Shown one piece after another: positions 39,347-48,498 of a stretch of 64,000 bases of DNA (position 1 is the stretch's first letter; every line of letters starts with the position of its first letter). Source of the DNA: Salinibacterium hongtaonis (GTDB taxonomy: Bacteria; Actinomycetota; Actinomycetes; Actinomycetales; Microbacteriaceae); the NCBI RefSeq assembly GCF_003065485.1, contig NZ_CP026951.1, positions 1,364,001 through 1,428,000 of the forward strand, in the 5' to 3' direction. The notes beneath the pieces are model-generated. The model was not told the origin of the DNA. It did not search any database and saw nothing but the letters and a program-made list of their open reading frames with translations. A program made the position numbers and the translations under genes.

Positions 39347-40557
39347 TAGGCGAGCGAAGGATCGGATGCTGACGTGGTCGACAGCGATCCGGGAATAGAC
39401 GACACATAGGAATCGAGGTTGCGGCGCGTCTCGGTGACCGAATCGCCTCCGAACTTCTCCAGCATCGAGTTAGCCAGCACAAGGGCCACCATCGCTTCGG
39501 CCACAACGCCTGCTGCGGGCACCGCGCACACGTCAGAGCGCTGGTGGTGCGCTTCAGCAGGACCACCCTTCTCCACATCCACCGTGCGCAGAGCGTGGGG
39601 AACTGTCGCAATGGGCTTCATGCCAGCGCGGACCCGGAGAACAGTGCCCGTGGTCATGCCGCCCTCGGTTCCGCCGGCGCGATCGCTTGACCGCGTAATG
39701 CCAGCGTCGGTCTGAAAAAGCTCGTCGTGCGCCTCGGAACCCCGCCGCGTCGTCGTGAGAAATCCGTCTCCGACCTCGACGCCCTTGATCGCCTGAATGC
39801 CCATCAGCGCGCCTGCGAGCTGCGAATCGATGCGGCGGTCCCAATGAACGTATGAGCCGAGCCCCGGCGGAAGCCCGTAGGCCAAAACCTCGACTACGCC
39901 GCCGAGCGTGTCCCCGTCGTCATGGGCACGGTCAACCTCGGCAACCATCAGGTCCGACGTGGACTTGTCGAAACACCGCAGGGGGTCGGAATCCAGCGTG
40001 GCGACATCGCCAGCTGCTGGCAGAGCGCTGCCCTCTGGTACCCGCACGGTGCCGATCGACAGCGTGTGACTGACGAGTTCCACCCCGAGCTCCGCGAGAA
40101 ACTTGCGGGCGATAGCACCAAGCGCAACGCGCGCTGCGGTCTCGCGGGCGCTCGCGCGCTCAAGCACATTGCGGGCCTCAGCAAAGTCGTACTTCTGCAT
40201 TCCGACGAGGTCGGCATGGCCAGGACGCGGGCGCGTCAGGGGCGCTCCCCGGCCCTTGGGAAGCGTGGTGGGGTCAACGGGAGAGGCGCTCATCACATCT
40301 ACCCAGCGCGGCCATTCCGTGTTTCCGACCCGCAGAGCGATGGGGCTTCCCATCGTCTCTCCGAAACGGACTCCACCCGAGATGGTGAGTACGTCTTCTT
40401 CGAACTTCATCCGTGCGCCGCGACCATAGCCGAGCTTGCGGCGCGCGAGGTCAGCACGAATGTCGTCGAGCGAAACAGGCACACCGGCGGGCAATCCCTC
40501 AAGGATTGCCACAAGTTCGGGGCCGTGAGATTCTCCAGCGGTCAACCAACGAAGCAT
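39346..40557 (-). CDS. aroC: Chorismate synthase
   Basis: Last shikimate step, EPSP to chorismate, needing reduced FMN. 403 residues, beginning [15 protein letters not shown] with catalytic His11. [16 protein letters not shown] and [15 protein letters not shown] motifs are intact. Its product feeds TrpE encoded in this window. 42 bases after aroE. Confidence 0.98.
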   Translation of the reverse strand: MLRWLTAGESHGPELVAILEGLPAGVPVSLDDIRADLARRKLGYGRGARMKFEEDVLTISGGVRFGETMGSPIALRVGNTEWPRWVDVMSASPVDPTTLPKGRGAPLTRPRPGHADLVGMQKYDFAEARNVLERASARETAARVALGAIARKFLAELGVELVSHTLSIGTVRVPEGSALPAAGDVATLDSDPLRCFDKSTSDLMVAEVDRAHDDGDTLGGVVEVLAYGLPPGLGSYVHWDRRIDSQLAGALMGIQAIKGVEVGDGFLTTTRRGSEAHDELFQTDAGITRSSDRAGGTEGGMTTGTVLRVRAGMKPIATVPHALRTVDVEKGGPAEAHHQRSDVCAVPAAGVVAEAMVALVLANSMLEKFGGDSVTETRRNLDSYVSSIPGSLSTTSASDPSLA

Positions 40558-40599
40558 GCCTACGATCTTCCCACAGCAGCAGGATGCTCCGCGCCCGTG

Positions 40600-41448
40600 C
40601 TAAGAAGCTGCGCCGGCGCCCATGCCGACGGCAGCCCGCATGTCCGCAATCACGGCGTCCTCGTCGGGCAACACGGTGTCGGGCTCCCCCGAGGTGAACA
40701 CGCGCACCTGCATTACCGCCTGATGCAGGAGCATCTCGAAACCAGAAATCACGCGGCCTCCGGCCTCGAGCCAGCTCTGGGCGAGTGATGTCGGCCACGG
40801 CTCATAGGCAACGTCGAACAGAACCGAAGCCCGTCGAAGCTCGCGGGCCACCGCAAGGCCCGCATCAGCACCGTTCGGAATGGTGCTGATCACGGCATCC
40901 GGCGCGCTCTCCAGCGGGCTGCCCAGCGACTCGAGGGACATGTCGATTCCCAGACGAGGCGCAAGGTCGAGCAAATGACGACTCTTCTGCGGGTTGCGAA
41001 CGGAGACGCGCACGCGAACCGCACCCATCTGAGCCGCTGCCACGATGGCGGACGACGCGGTAGCGCCCCCGCCGATGACCTCGACCGAGCTCATGGACGA
41101 CACTCCGGCCTCTTTGAAGGCCATCACAATGCCGTGAATATCGGTGTTGAATCCGCGTCGAACGCCGTCGTCGAACAGCAGAGTGTTGCAGACTCCCGTG
41201 AGCCGCACGGTGTCGTGCTGCTCATCAAGCAACGGGACAACATCGTGCTTGACCGGCATCGTAAGCGAGAGTCCCCGCCACTCTGGACCTCTGCTGTCAA
41301 GAAAGGCCGGTAGGCGCTCCCCCGTCATCTCGATGGCCTGATAGCTCCAATCCAGGCCTAGGCGCCGGTATGCGGCCGCGTGCAAGAGTGGCGAGCGAGA
41401 ATGAGCAATCGGGCTCCCGAGCACAGCAAGCGCAGGGGAACTACCCAC
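40600..41448 (-). CDS. aroE: Shikimate dehydrogenase
   Basis: Reduces 3-dehydroshikimate to shikimate. 282 residues: substrate-binding half with HSRSP, catalytic Lys67 (LTMPVKH) and Asp103 (NTDIHG); then a Rossmann domain whose nucleotide loop reads VIGGGATASS. The GTG start overlaps the mltG stop by eight bases. Confidence 0.95.
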   Translation of the reverse strand: MGSSPALAVLGSPIAHSRSPLLHAAAYRRLGLDWSYQAIEMTGERLPAFLDSRGPEWRGLSLTMPVKHDVVPLLDEQHDTVRLTGVCNTLLFDDGVRRGFNTDIHGIVMAFKEAGVSSMSSVEVIGGGATASSAIVAAAQMGAVRVRVSVRNPQKSRHLLDLAPRLGIDMSLESLGSPLESAPDAVISTIPNGADAGLAVARELRRASVLFDVAYEPWPTSLAQSWLEAGGRVISGFEMLLHQAVMQVRVFTSGEPDTVLPDEDAVIADMRAAVGMGAGAAS

Positions 41449-42688
41449 AGTTAGGGCTCTTCGTGGTCTTGCACCAGTTCTGCAGCTGCTTCACGGCGGC
41501 ATTGTGCTGGTCTCCGGTAACGCTGAACACGGTCTCTCCCGTGTCGAGGTTCACGGTGACGAAGTACACCCAGTCACCCGGTGCGGGGTTCAGGGCCGCA
41601 GCGATGGCGTCGTCACCCGGTGCACCGATGGGCCCCGGCGGCAATCCCGTGTGAACGTAGGTGTTGTAGGGGTTATCGTCCTTGAGCTCTGCGCTTGTGC
41701 TGAAGACGCTGCTCTCTTCGCGCTCGCCATGTGCCCACTGCCAGCCATAGTGCGCCGTCGAATCGAACTGGAGTTTCATGCCGGTGTCGATGCGATTCTG
41801 AATCACCCTAGACACCTTGGCAAAGTCCTCGAGGCTGCTGCCAGCCTCGCGCTGAATAAGCGACGCGATGGTGAGCACCCTGTGCTCGTCCGCGGGAGCG
41901 ACTCCAGCGGCGGCGAGGGACGCGCGCATCCGATCGACCATTGTTTGAAGCACGGAATGGGCATCCATTCCGGGCTGGAACGTGTACCGAGCAGGAAACA
42001 GGTAGCCCTCGAGGGACGTTGCCTCTGGGGGCAGCCCGAACGATGCAAGATCCGCTGCGGCAGCCTCAAAATCGGCCACGGGGATTTCGGTAGCGGCGCT
42101 GAGCGTCTCATAGATATCCCACGAAGACTTGCCCTCGACCACGAGAGCGGTCAACTCGACCCTGCTTGCGGGATCGAGCAGGGCGTCCAGCGCAGCGCGT
42201 GCACTCATCTTCTCGGCGAGAACATAGTTACCGGGATAGAACGAAGGGTTCTCCTTCAGGAGCAAAGCGTAGAACGCGTCGAAACTCTTGATCACGCCAG
42301 CCTCGAGCAGCGAACGTGTGATGTCCTCGCCGTTGTCGCCATCCTTGATGACAATGCTGGTTTCGCCCGTTCCCGCTCCGGTGTAGTCCTCGGGCGGAAT
42401 CTCCCAGCCCATGACCTTGCGAACCTGATCTTCAAAGTTCAGCCACACAAAACCTACTGACCCTGCACCCAGCCCGAGAATGACCACGACGGCGATTAGC
42501 CAGCCCAGCCATTTGCGGCGGCGAGGTGGACGAGAAGGCCCGGATGCATCTGCGGGGCCCGCAGCTTTGGCTTCACGACGGGTGCGCGGGGTCGATTCAG
42601 TCGATTCGCCGAAGCGGTCACCCGAAGAATTGTTCGGAGCCGACGGTGACGTCAACAAAGCTTCCCAGCCATCGTGATCTTGCGCCAT
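41441..42688 (-). CDS. mltG: Endolytic murein transglycosylase MltG
   Basis: Cuts nascent peptidoglycan glycan strands and sets their length. 415 residues: ~58-residue basic cytosolic N-terminus, one transmembrane helix (60-84), LysM-like region, then the YceG catalytic domain with Glu281 in SLIQREAG and the LPPGPIGAPG segment. Shares one base with the ruvX stop (TAATG). Confidence 0.95.
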   Translation of the reverse strand: MAQDHDGWEALLTSPSAPNNSSGDRFGESTESTPRTRREAKAAGPADASGPSRPPRRRKWLGWLIAVVVILGLGAGSVGFVWLNFEDQVRKVMGWEIPPEDYTGAGTGETSIVIKDGDNGEDITRSLLEAGVIKSFDAFYALLLKENPSFYPGNYVLAEKMSARAALDALLDPASRVELTALVVEGKSSWDIYETLSAATEIPVADFEAAAADLASFGLPPEATSLEGYLFPARYTFQPGMDAHSVLQTMVDRMRASLAAAGVAPADEHRVLTIASLIQREAGSSLEDFAKVSRVIQNRIDTGMKLQFDSTAHYGWQWAHGEREESSVFSTSAELKDDNPYNTYVHTGLPPGPIGAPGDDAIAAALNPAPGDWVYFVTVNLDTGETVFSVTGDQHNAAVKQLQNWCKTTKSPNCG

Positions 42689-43149
42689 TAAGCAGTTCCT
42701 TCGTCCGGGACGACGAGCGATCCAGGGGCGTTTCCCGAGGACCGCTCGGAGTCTAGGGCATGTTGCAAAATTATAACGGCGGCCACCTGGTCAACTACGG
42801 AACGCGAATTCTTCGTCGTGCGGCCGTTGGCGCGAAGAGCCTGCTGGGCCGACACCGTCGACAGCCGCTCATCGACGAGGCGGGTTGGCATTCCGGAGCG
42901 CGCCAGAACCATGGCGAACTCTCGAGCGTCATCAGTGGAGGGAGTACTCGCACCCGAGAGCGAGAGCGGCAGCCCGACCACGAACTCCACAGCGTCGATC
43001 TCTGACGCGATGCTGAGAATCCGAGCGACATCACCCTCGCCCCGCTTTACCGTCTCGATCGGAGTCGCAAGCATGCCGTGCAGGTCGGATCGTGCGATTC
43101 CGATGCGCGCACGACCCACATCGATGCCGAGCCTTACCCCGCTCCTCAT
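42688..43149 (-). CDS. ruvX: Holliday junction resolvase-like protein RuvX (YqgF)
   Basis: RNase H-fold nuclease linked to pre-16S rRNA processing and possibly junction resolution. 153 residues; acidic residues in LGIDVGRARIG (Asp10), VDERLST and the Asp in the C-terminal VVDQVAAVIILQ helix are conserved. Lies two bases after alaS and before mltG, the usual alaS-ruvX-mltG order. Confidence 0.94.
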   Translation of the reverse strand: MRSGVRLGIDVGRARIGIARSDLHGMLATPIETVKRGEGDVARILSIASEIDAVEFVVGLPLSLSGASTPSTDDAREFAMVLARSGMPTRLVDERLSTVSAQQALRANGRTTKNSRSVVDQVAAVIILQHALDSERSSGNAPGSLVVPDEGTA

Positions 43150-43151
43150 CG

Positions 43152-45809
43152 TCAGAGTCGGAGTCCTGCCACGACGGCGTCGAGCGCAGCCGAGAGGGCG
43201 AGAACATCCGTTCCGCCTCCCTGTGCGATGTCGTCCTTGCCACCGCCACCGCCACCGAGGACTCCTGCGGCGGTCTTGGCCAAAGGTCCGGCCTTGACGC
43301 CCCGCTCGCGCGCGGCCTCGTTGACTGCGACGATCACCGAGGGCTTTCCGTTGACCTCTGCGGCGAGGGCCACAACAGCGGGCGCCGAACCCAGACGGCC
43401 TCGAACGCTCGTCACCAGGCTGCGAAGGTCATCCGCAGACCGAAGGCTTCCCACCTCTTCCCGCACGATCGTTACGCCGTTTGCCGTGCGAGCCGCCTCC
43501 ACGAGCTGCGGAATCCGCTGGGCAAGTGCCGCAGACTCGAACTCGGCAATGCGCTTCTCCGCTGCCTTGAGTGAGGCGAGCAATTCGGCGATCCGGTCAG
43601 GCAACTGCTCACGAGGAGTCTTGAGGTTGGTTGTGAGCTGCGAAACGATCGCCCTTTCCGTGGTGAGGTCGCGGAAGGCGTCGATGCCCACGAGAGACTC
43701 GATGCGGCGATTTGTCGACCCCACGGACGATTCACTGACCAGGTTGATGAGCCCGATCTCAGAGCTGGAAGCAACGTGAGTTCCGGCACACAGTTCGCGA
43801 GACCACGGGCCGCCGATGTCAACGACGCGCACGGTTTCGCCATACTTCTCGCCAAACAGAGCCATAGCGCCGAGGTCCTTAGCCTCATCCAGCGTCATGA
43901 CCCGGGTTTCAACCTCGAGATTGCGGCGAATAGCGGAGTTGGCAATCTCTTCGATCTCGGATCGCGTCTCAGGAGAGAGCGCCTGATTCCAGTTGAAGTC
44001 AAGGCGCATATAGCCAGCCTTGTTGTAGGAGCCGGACTGGTGAGCATCCGGGCCGAGGACCTGCCGAAGTGCCGCGTGAATGAGGTGGGTAGCGGAGTGG
44101 GCCTGAGTCGCGTCGCGGCGCCATTCAGGGTCAACGACGGTGGTGGCAGCGTCATCGACGCCGACCTCTCCCGAACGCACAACAACTCGATGGCTAATGA
44201 GGCCCTTCACGGGCTTCTGAACGTCGAGAACCTCGAGTTCGAAGCCCTTTCCGATGATCGTCCCGGCATCGGCTTCTTGCCCACCAGACTCTGCATATAG
44301 CGACGTCTCAGCGAGGATGACCTCTGCCGTTTGACCCGTAGTGGCGCGCGTCACCGACTTTCCGTCGACGATGATTCCGAGAACCTTTGTCTCGGTCTGC
44401 AGGTACTCATAGCCCGTGAAGACCGTCTCGCCCTTGGCGCGAAAGTCGCTGTAGACCGACAGGTCGGCCAGCGCGGTCTTCTTTGCCTTGGCGTCGGCTT
44501 TCGCCTTCGTGCGCTGCTCGAGCATGAGCGAATCGAAAGCGGAGCGATCGACCGTAAGGCCGGCTTCCTCCGCCATTTCGAGTGTGAGGTCGATCGGGAA
44601 CCCGAACGTGTCATGCAGCAGGAACGCCGTGTCTCCGGGCAGCTGACGGGTGCCGGCCTGCTTCGTCTTTGCGACCGCGAGATCGAGGATGCTGGTGCCG
44701 CTGGCGAGCGTGCCCAGAAAGTTCTCTTCCTCGGCGTAAGCGAGTCTGGCAATGCGGTCGTAATTAGTCTCTACCTCGGGATACGCCGCCTTCATGGCGT
44801 CGCGCGAGGCGGGGAACAGCTCGGTGAAAGTGGGGGCGTCGACGCCCAGCAACCGCATGGAGCGAACACTCCTGCGGAGCAAGCGGCGAAGCACATAGCC
44901 GCCACCCTCGTTGGACGGCGTTACGCCATCCGCCATCAGCATCAGAGCCGAGCGCACATGGTCGGCAACCACGCGCATACGCACGTCGTCGTCGTGGTTG
45001 GCCCCGTAGCGACGACCGGAAAGCTGCGCTGCGAGATCGAGAACCGGGCGGACCTGATCGGTCTCGTACATGTTCGCGACGCCCTGCTTAAGGAACGCGA
45101 CGCGCTCAACTCCAAGCCCCGTGTCGATGTTCTTCTTCGGCAGTTCGCGAACCACCGTGAAGTCTGTCTTGCTCTTCACGTCGTCGAGCAGATACTGCAT
45201 GAACACGAGGTTCCAGATTTCGAGATACCGGCTGTCGTCGACGGCCGGACCACCCTCGGCTCCGAACTCCGGCCCACGGTCGAAGTAAATTTCGGAGCAG
45301 GGACCGCCGGGGCCAGCCTGGCCCGTGTGCCAGTAGTTGTCGGCCTTACCCAGACGCTGGATGCGCCTGTCGGGTAGGCCAGCGATGCGCTTCCACATCT
45401 CAATCGCTTCGTCGTCGTCCTCGTAGACGGTGACCCAGAGGTCACGCTCGTCGAAGCCATACCCGCCATCGGCCTCCGACGTGGTCAGCAGCTCCCAGGC
45501 ATAGGCGATCGCCTGCTCCTTGAAGTAGTCACCAAAGGAGAAGTTGCCGGCCATCTGAAAGAACGTGCCGTGCCGCGTGGTCTTGCCGACCTCTTCGATA
45601 TCGAGCGTGCGAATGCACTTCTGCACACTCGTCGCACGGGGGTACGGCGCGGGGATGAGACCAGACATGTACGGGATGAAGGGAACCATTCCCGCAACCG
45701 TGAACATGAGCGTCGGGTCGTCGCTCACGAGCGACGCCGACGGAACTACGGTGTGCCCCCGCTCTGCAAAAAAGTCGAGCCAGCGTTGACGAATTTCAGC
45801 GGTGTGCAT
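43152..45809 (-). CDS. alaS: Alanyl-tRNA synthetase
   Basis: Charges tRNA-Ala. 885 residues: class-II catalytic core (MVPFIPYMSG and GPGGPCSEIYFDRG), tRNA-recognition region, editing domain with the zinc-binding HSATHLIHAALR and CAGTHV, and a C-terminal GGGGGKDDIAQGGG (C-Ala) domain. Complete. First gene of the alaS-ruvX-mltG-aro run. Confidence 0.98.
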   Translation of the reverse strand: MHTAEIRQRWLDFFAERGHTVVPSASLVSDDPTLMFTVAGMVPFIPYMSGLIPAPYPRATSVQKCIRTLDIEEVGKTTRHGTFFQMAGNFSFGDYFKEQAIAYAWELLTTSEADGGYGFDERDLWVTVYEDDDEAIEMWKRIAGLPDRRIQRLGKADNYWHTGQAGPGGPCSEIYFDRGPEFGAEGGPAVDDSRYLEIWNLVFMQYLLDDVKSKTDFTVVRELPKKNIDTGLGVERVAFLKQGVANMYETDQVRPVLDLAAQLSGRRYGANHDDDVRMRVVADHVRSALMLMADGVTPSNEGGGYVLRRLLRRSVRSMRLLGVDAPTFTELFPASRDAMKAAYPEVETNYDRIARLAYAEEENFLGTLASGTSILDLAVAKTKQAGTRQLPGDTAFLLHDTFGFPIDLTLEMAEEAGLTVDRSAFDSLMLEQRTKAKADAKAKKTALADLSVYSDFRAKGETVFTGYEYLQTETKVLGIIVDGKSVTRATTGQTAEVILAETSLYAESGGQEADAGTIIGKGFELEVLDVQKPVKGLISHRVVVRSGEVGVDDAATTVVDPEWRRDATQAHSATHLIHAALRQVLGPDAHQSGSYNKAGYMRLDFNWNQALSPETRSEIEEIANSAIRRNLEVETRVMTLDEAKDLGAMALFGEKYGETVRVVDIGGPWSRELCAGTHVASSSEIGLINLVSESSVGSTNRRIESLVGIDAFRDLTTERAIVSQLTTNLKTPREQLPDRIAELLASLKAAEKRIAEFESAALAQRIPQLVEAARTANGVTIVREEVGSLRSADDLRSLVTSVRGRLGSAPAVVALAAEVNGKPSVIVAVNEAARERGVKAGPLAKTAAGVLGGGGGGKDDIAQGGGTDVLALSAALDAVVAGLRL

Positions 45810-45856
45810 GTGGTCCCGTGATCAGTGAGTAGGAATGGTGATGCGAAAGCGGCGAG

Positions 45857-46084
45857 TTAGCTCTGCGCGCGCTTGAGGTCTGCGATGGTCTCTTCGGCCT
45901 CGGCAACTGCGGCGCGGAGCTCGGCTTCACGCGTGCGATAGCCGTCTACGACTGCCCCCGTGAACTCGCCGACGCGGCTGTCGACCTCTTCGAAGAAGCG
46001 GCGCCCTTCAGGCGTCTTATTAATCTGGTGGGCTGCGACGAAGCCGATACCGACTCCGACGATGAGCATCACGAGGTTCTTCAT
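45857..46084 (-). CDS. Small membrane-anchored protein, function unknown
   Basis: 75 residues. One N-terminal transmembrane helix (about 3-20: NLVMLIVGVGIGFVAAH), then a charged, mostly helical cytosolic part (KTPEGRRFFEEVDSR and a Glu/Ala-rich end likely to form a coiled coil). ATG 46084 chosen because GGAG lies six bases upstream; the frame is open to 46228 but begins inside the promoter region. I do not recognise a named family. Its place between rpsD and alaS recurs in related actinobacteria as far as I recall. Confidence 0.75.
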   Translation of the reverse strand: MKNLVMLIVGVGIGFVAAHQINKTPEGRRFFEEVDSRVGEFTGAVVDGYRTREAELRAAVAEAEETIADLKRAQS

Positions 46085-46166
46085 GACTGGCTCCCTAGAG
46101 GTTGTCGTCGTAGCTCGGTTGCCCCTATGCGCCAACCGAATCATCCGTCCGAGCTTACCGGCTGCG

Positions 46167-46195
46167 AGCCTAGCGCTCACCATGAGAACGTCGAA
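46167..46195 (-). promoter_or_regulatory. Promoter of the small membrane protein gene
   Basis: TTCGAC (-35), 17-base spacer, TAGGCT (-10) on the minus strand, placed about 80 bases before the ATG at 46084 and just after the rpsD terminator. Confidence 0.5.
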
Positions 46196-46208
46196 GCACC
46201 TCGCGGCA

Positions 46209-46241
46209 ACGCAAAAGCGGGCCACCAAAGGTGACCCGCTT
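46209..46241 (-). terminator. Rho-independent terminator of rpsD
   Basis: On the minus strand AAGCGGGTCACC and GGTGGCCCGCTT pair (11 of 12, the odd pair being G-U) around a TTT loop and are followed by TTTTGCG. It begins 14 bases after the rpsD stop. Confidence 0.85.
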
Positions 46242-46255
46242 GAGCTGTGATGGTA

Positions 46256-46885
46256 CTAGCGCGCGGCGTAGTACTCCACGACGAGCTGAACTTCACACGT
46301 GACCGGAACCTCGGCACGCTTCGGGCGGCGCACAAGGCGAACCTGAAGCTTGTCGAGCTCGACCTCGAGGTAAGCAGGCGTCTTCGGCAGAAGGTCGACG
46401 TGACCGCCGGCTGCTGCAACCTGGAAGGGCTCCATGCCCTCGCTGCGCTGGTGAACACCAACGAGCTGGCCTGGCTTGACGCGGAACGACGGGCGGTCAA
46501 CGCGCTGGCCGTCGACAATGATGTGACGGTGCACGATCATCTGGCGAGCCTGAGCGGTGGTACGGGCGATCGCCGCGCGAACGAGAACAGCGTCAAGACG
46601 CATCTCGAGCAGCTCGACCAGGTTTTCACCGGTCAGGCCATCGGCACGACGCGCCTCGTTGAACGCGATGCGAAGCTGCTTCTCGCGGATGCCGTACTGG
46701 GCGCGTAGGCGCTGCTTCTCGCGAAGACGAACGGCGTAGTCGCTGTCGGTCTTGCGCTTGGTGCGGCCGTGCTCACCGGGAGCATAGGGGCGCTTCTCGA
46801 AGCCCTTAGCGGCCTTCGGGGTAAGCGGAATGCCCAGTGCACGGGAGAGCCTGGTCTTGCTACGAGTACGTGACTTGGTAGACAC
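46256..46885 (-). CDS. rpsD: 30S ribosomal protein S4
   Basis: Primary binding protein of 16S rRNA and assembly nucleator. 209 residues. The S4 RNA-binding domain is RLDAVLVRAAIARTTAQARQ onward; the N-terminal region lacks the zinc cysteines, a C-minus type. GTG start preceded by AAAGGAA. Stands alone with its own terminator, outside the ribosomal protein operons. The 178 bases upstream (46886-47063), the longest gap in the window, hold no gene and no promoter I can assign with confidence. Confidence 0.97.
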   Translation of the reverse strand: MSTKSRTRSKTRLSRALGIPLTPKAAKGFEKRPYAPGEHGRTKRKTDSDYAVRLREKQRLRAQYGIREKQLRIAFNEARRADGLTGENLVELLEMRLDAVLVRAAIARTTAQARQMIVHRHIIVDGQRVDRPSFRVKPGQLVGVHQRSEGMEPFQVAAAGGHVDLLPKTPAYLEVELDKLQVRLVRRPKRAEVPVTCEVQLVVEYYAAR

Positions 46886-47063
46886 GGTTTCCTTTCGATA
46901 CTGACGTCATCGGTCTTCAACAGGTATTCGCGCACACAGTTGTGCCGCGAAGATTAGAAGAGGGATGGTGCCACGGGACCGTTCGGCTAAAGAACTACGC
47001 CCCTTCAGTTCGGGTATCGAGGCAGCCGTGCACGAAAACCCACTGTAGGCAACAGCGATCTTA

Positions 47064-48398
47064 TCACTTGCCGCGGATGATCCGCAGCAGCTTCTCCAAC
47101 CGTGTCGAGACATCCCTCTCATTGCCGTGATCGGTGGGCACGTAATAGCGACGCCCCCGGAGTTCCTTCGGCAGGTACTCCTGGGCCACGACGCCGAGGT
47201 CAGAATCGTGCGGGTAACGGTAGCCCTTGCCGTGACCGAGCTTCTTAGCCCCCGCATAGTGTGCGTCCCGGAGAGGCTTGGGCACCCGTCCGAAGTTGCC
47301 AGCCCGCACATCGGAGATCGCCGCGTCGATTCCGCGGATCACACCGGGAGACTTCGGCGCCGTCGCCAGGTAGATCACCGCTTCTGCGAGCGGGATGCGT
47401 CCCTCTGGCATGCCGATGAGCTGGACGGCTGAGGCAGCCGAGGTTGCGATGACCAAAGCCTGGGGGTCCGCCATGCCAATATCTTCTGCCGCGTGGACGA
47501 TGATCCTCCGTGCAATGAACCGCGGATCCTCGCCCGCCTCGATCATTCGCGCCAAGTAGTGCAGGGCTGCATCGGGATCCGAGCCCCTGATCGACTTGAT
47601 GAACGCACTGATCACGTCGTAATGCTCGTCACCATTGCGGTCATACCGCAGAAGCGCTCGGTCTACAGCGACCGCGACGATGTCCGCGGTGATCAGCGGC
47701 ACCGCCTCGCCCTCCCCCGGCGTCGCCTCCGCCGAGCCTGCAGCCGCCTCAAGCGCCGTGAGCGCTCGCCTGGCGTCACCGGAGGCGAGGCGGATGATGG
47801 CGGCCCGCGCTTCGGGGTCGAGCGCAAACTTGCCGGCCAGGCCGCGGGGGTCGGTGACCGCCCGATCCACAAGCACGCCGAGGTCATCGTCGCTCAGTTG
47901 TTCGAGCGTGAGCAGCAAGGACCTCGAAAGCAATGGTGAGATCACGGAGAACGAGGGGTTTTCCGTCGTCGCGGCCACGAGAATAACCCAGCCGTTTTCG
48001 ACGCCGGGCAATAGAGCGTCCTGCTGCGCTTTGGTGAAGCGGTGGATCTCGTCGAGAAAGAGCACGGTGGAGTTGCCATAGAGATCGCGCTGCGACAGAG
48101 CGGACTCCATGACCTCTCTCACATCCTTGACACCAGCGGTCACCGCCGAAAGCTCGACGAAACGTCTGCCGGAGCTATGTGCGATCGCCTGGGCCAGAGT
48201 TGTCTTGCCGGTTCCCGGCGGGCCCCACAAAATAAGGGAAACGGCGCGCTGCTCGGTAATGTCGGCCGAAGCGAGGCTCACCAGGGGCGAGCCGGGGGTG
48301 AGAAGGTGCTTCTGGCCGGCAACCTCATCAAGGCTGCGGGGGCGCATACGCACGGCCAGCGGAGTGGCGCCGGAGCGCAGGCCAGGCTGGACAGTCAT
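47064..48398 (-). CDS. rarA: Replication-associated recombination protein RarA (MgsA), AAA+ ATPase
   Basis: AAA+ clamp-loader-like ATPase acting at stalled forks. 444 residues: Walker A WGPPGTGKTT, Walker B FLDEIHR, sensor-1 ATTENPS, then the MgsA C-terminal tetramerisation region ending LPKELRGRRYYVPTDHGNE. The ATG at 48398 has no ribosome site; a TACGAT hexamer seven bases upstream fits a leaderless start. Divergent from the cyclophilin gene. A further ATG at 48428 is in frame but not preferred. Confidence 0.93.
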   Translation of the reverse strand: MTVQPGLRSGATPLAVRMRPRSLDEVAGQKHLLTPGSPLVSLASADITEQRAVSLILWGPPGTGKTTLAQAIAHSSGRRFVELSAVTAGVKDVREVMESALSQRDLYGNSTVLFLDEIHRFTKAQQDALLPGVENGWVILVAATTENPSFSVISPLLSRSLLLTLEQLSDDDLGVLVDRAVTDPRGLAGKFALDPEARAAIIRLASGDARRALTALEAAAGSAEATPGEGEAVPLITADIVAVAVDRALLRYDRNGDEHYDVISAFIKSIRGSDPDAALHYLARMIEAGEDPRFIARRIIVHAAEDIGMADPQALVIATSAASAVQLIGMPEGRIPLAEAVIYLATAPKSPGVIRGIDAAISDVRAGNFGRVPKPLRDAHYAGAKKLGHGKGYRYPHDSDLGVVAQEYLPKELRGRRYYVPTDHGNERDVSTRLEKLLRIIRGK

Positions 48399-48405
48399 GC
48401 ATGCA

Positions 48406-48411
48406 ATCGTA
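48406..48411 (-). promoter_or_regulatory. Candidate -10 box for leaderless rarA
   Basis: TACGAT (TANNNT) ends seven bases before the rarA ATG; no Shine-Dalgarno and no clear -35. Confidence 0.3.
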
Positions 48412-48461
48412 GGCGGAGCCACTGTCACCGCGCCGCGCGCGGCAACGTGGCTGCTGTCGGC

Positions 48462-48467
48462 TATGGT
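48462..48467 (+). promoter_or_regulatory. Candidate -10 box for the cyclophilin gene
   Basis: TATGGT, 31 bases before the GTG at 48499, giving a leader of about 25 bases that contains GGAGG. The -35 is not evident. Confidence 0.3.
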
Positions 48468-48498
48468 TTTGGGGGCAATCGACCGCGTCGGAGGACAA

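Noticed and set aside
46886-47063. RNA gene in the gap between rarA and rpsD
   Set aside because: No cloverleaf or conserved RNA motif; only short inverted repeats (GAACT...AGTTC) that are likely chance.
48432-48443. GCCGCGCGCGGC palindrome between rarA and the cyclophilin gene
   Set aside because: Alternating G/C runs of this length are expected by chance in this base composition.
48109-48498. Longer N-terminus for the cyclophilin gene
   Set aside because: It overlaps the divergent rarA 5' end; the GTG at 48499 has GGAGG.
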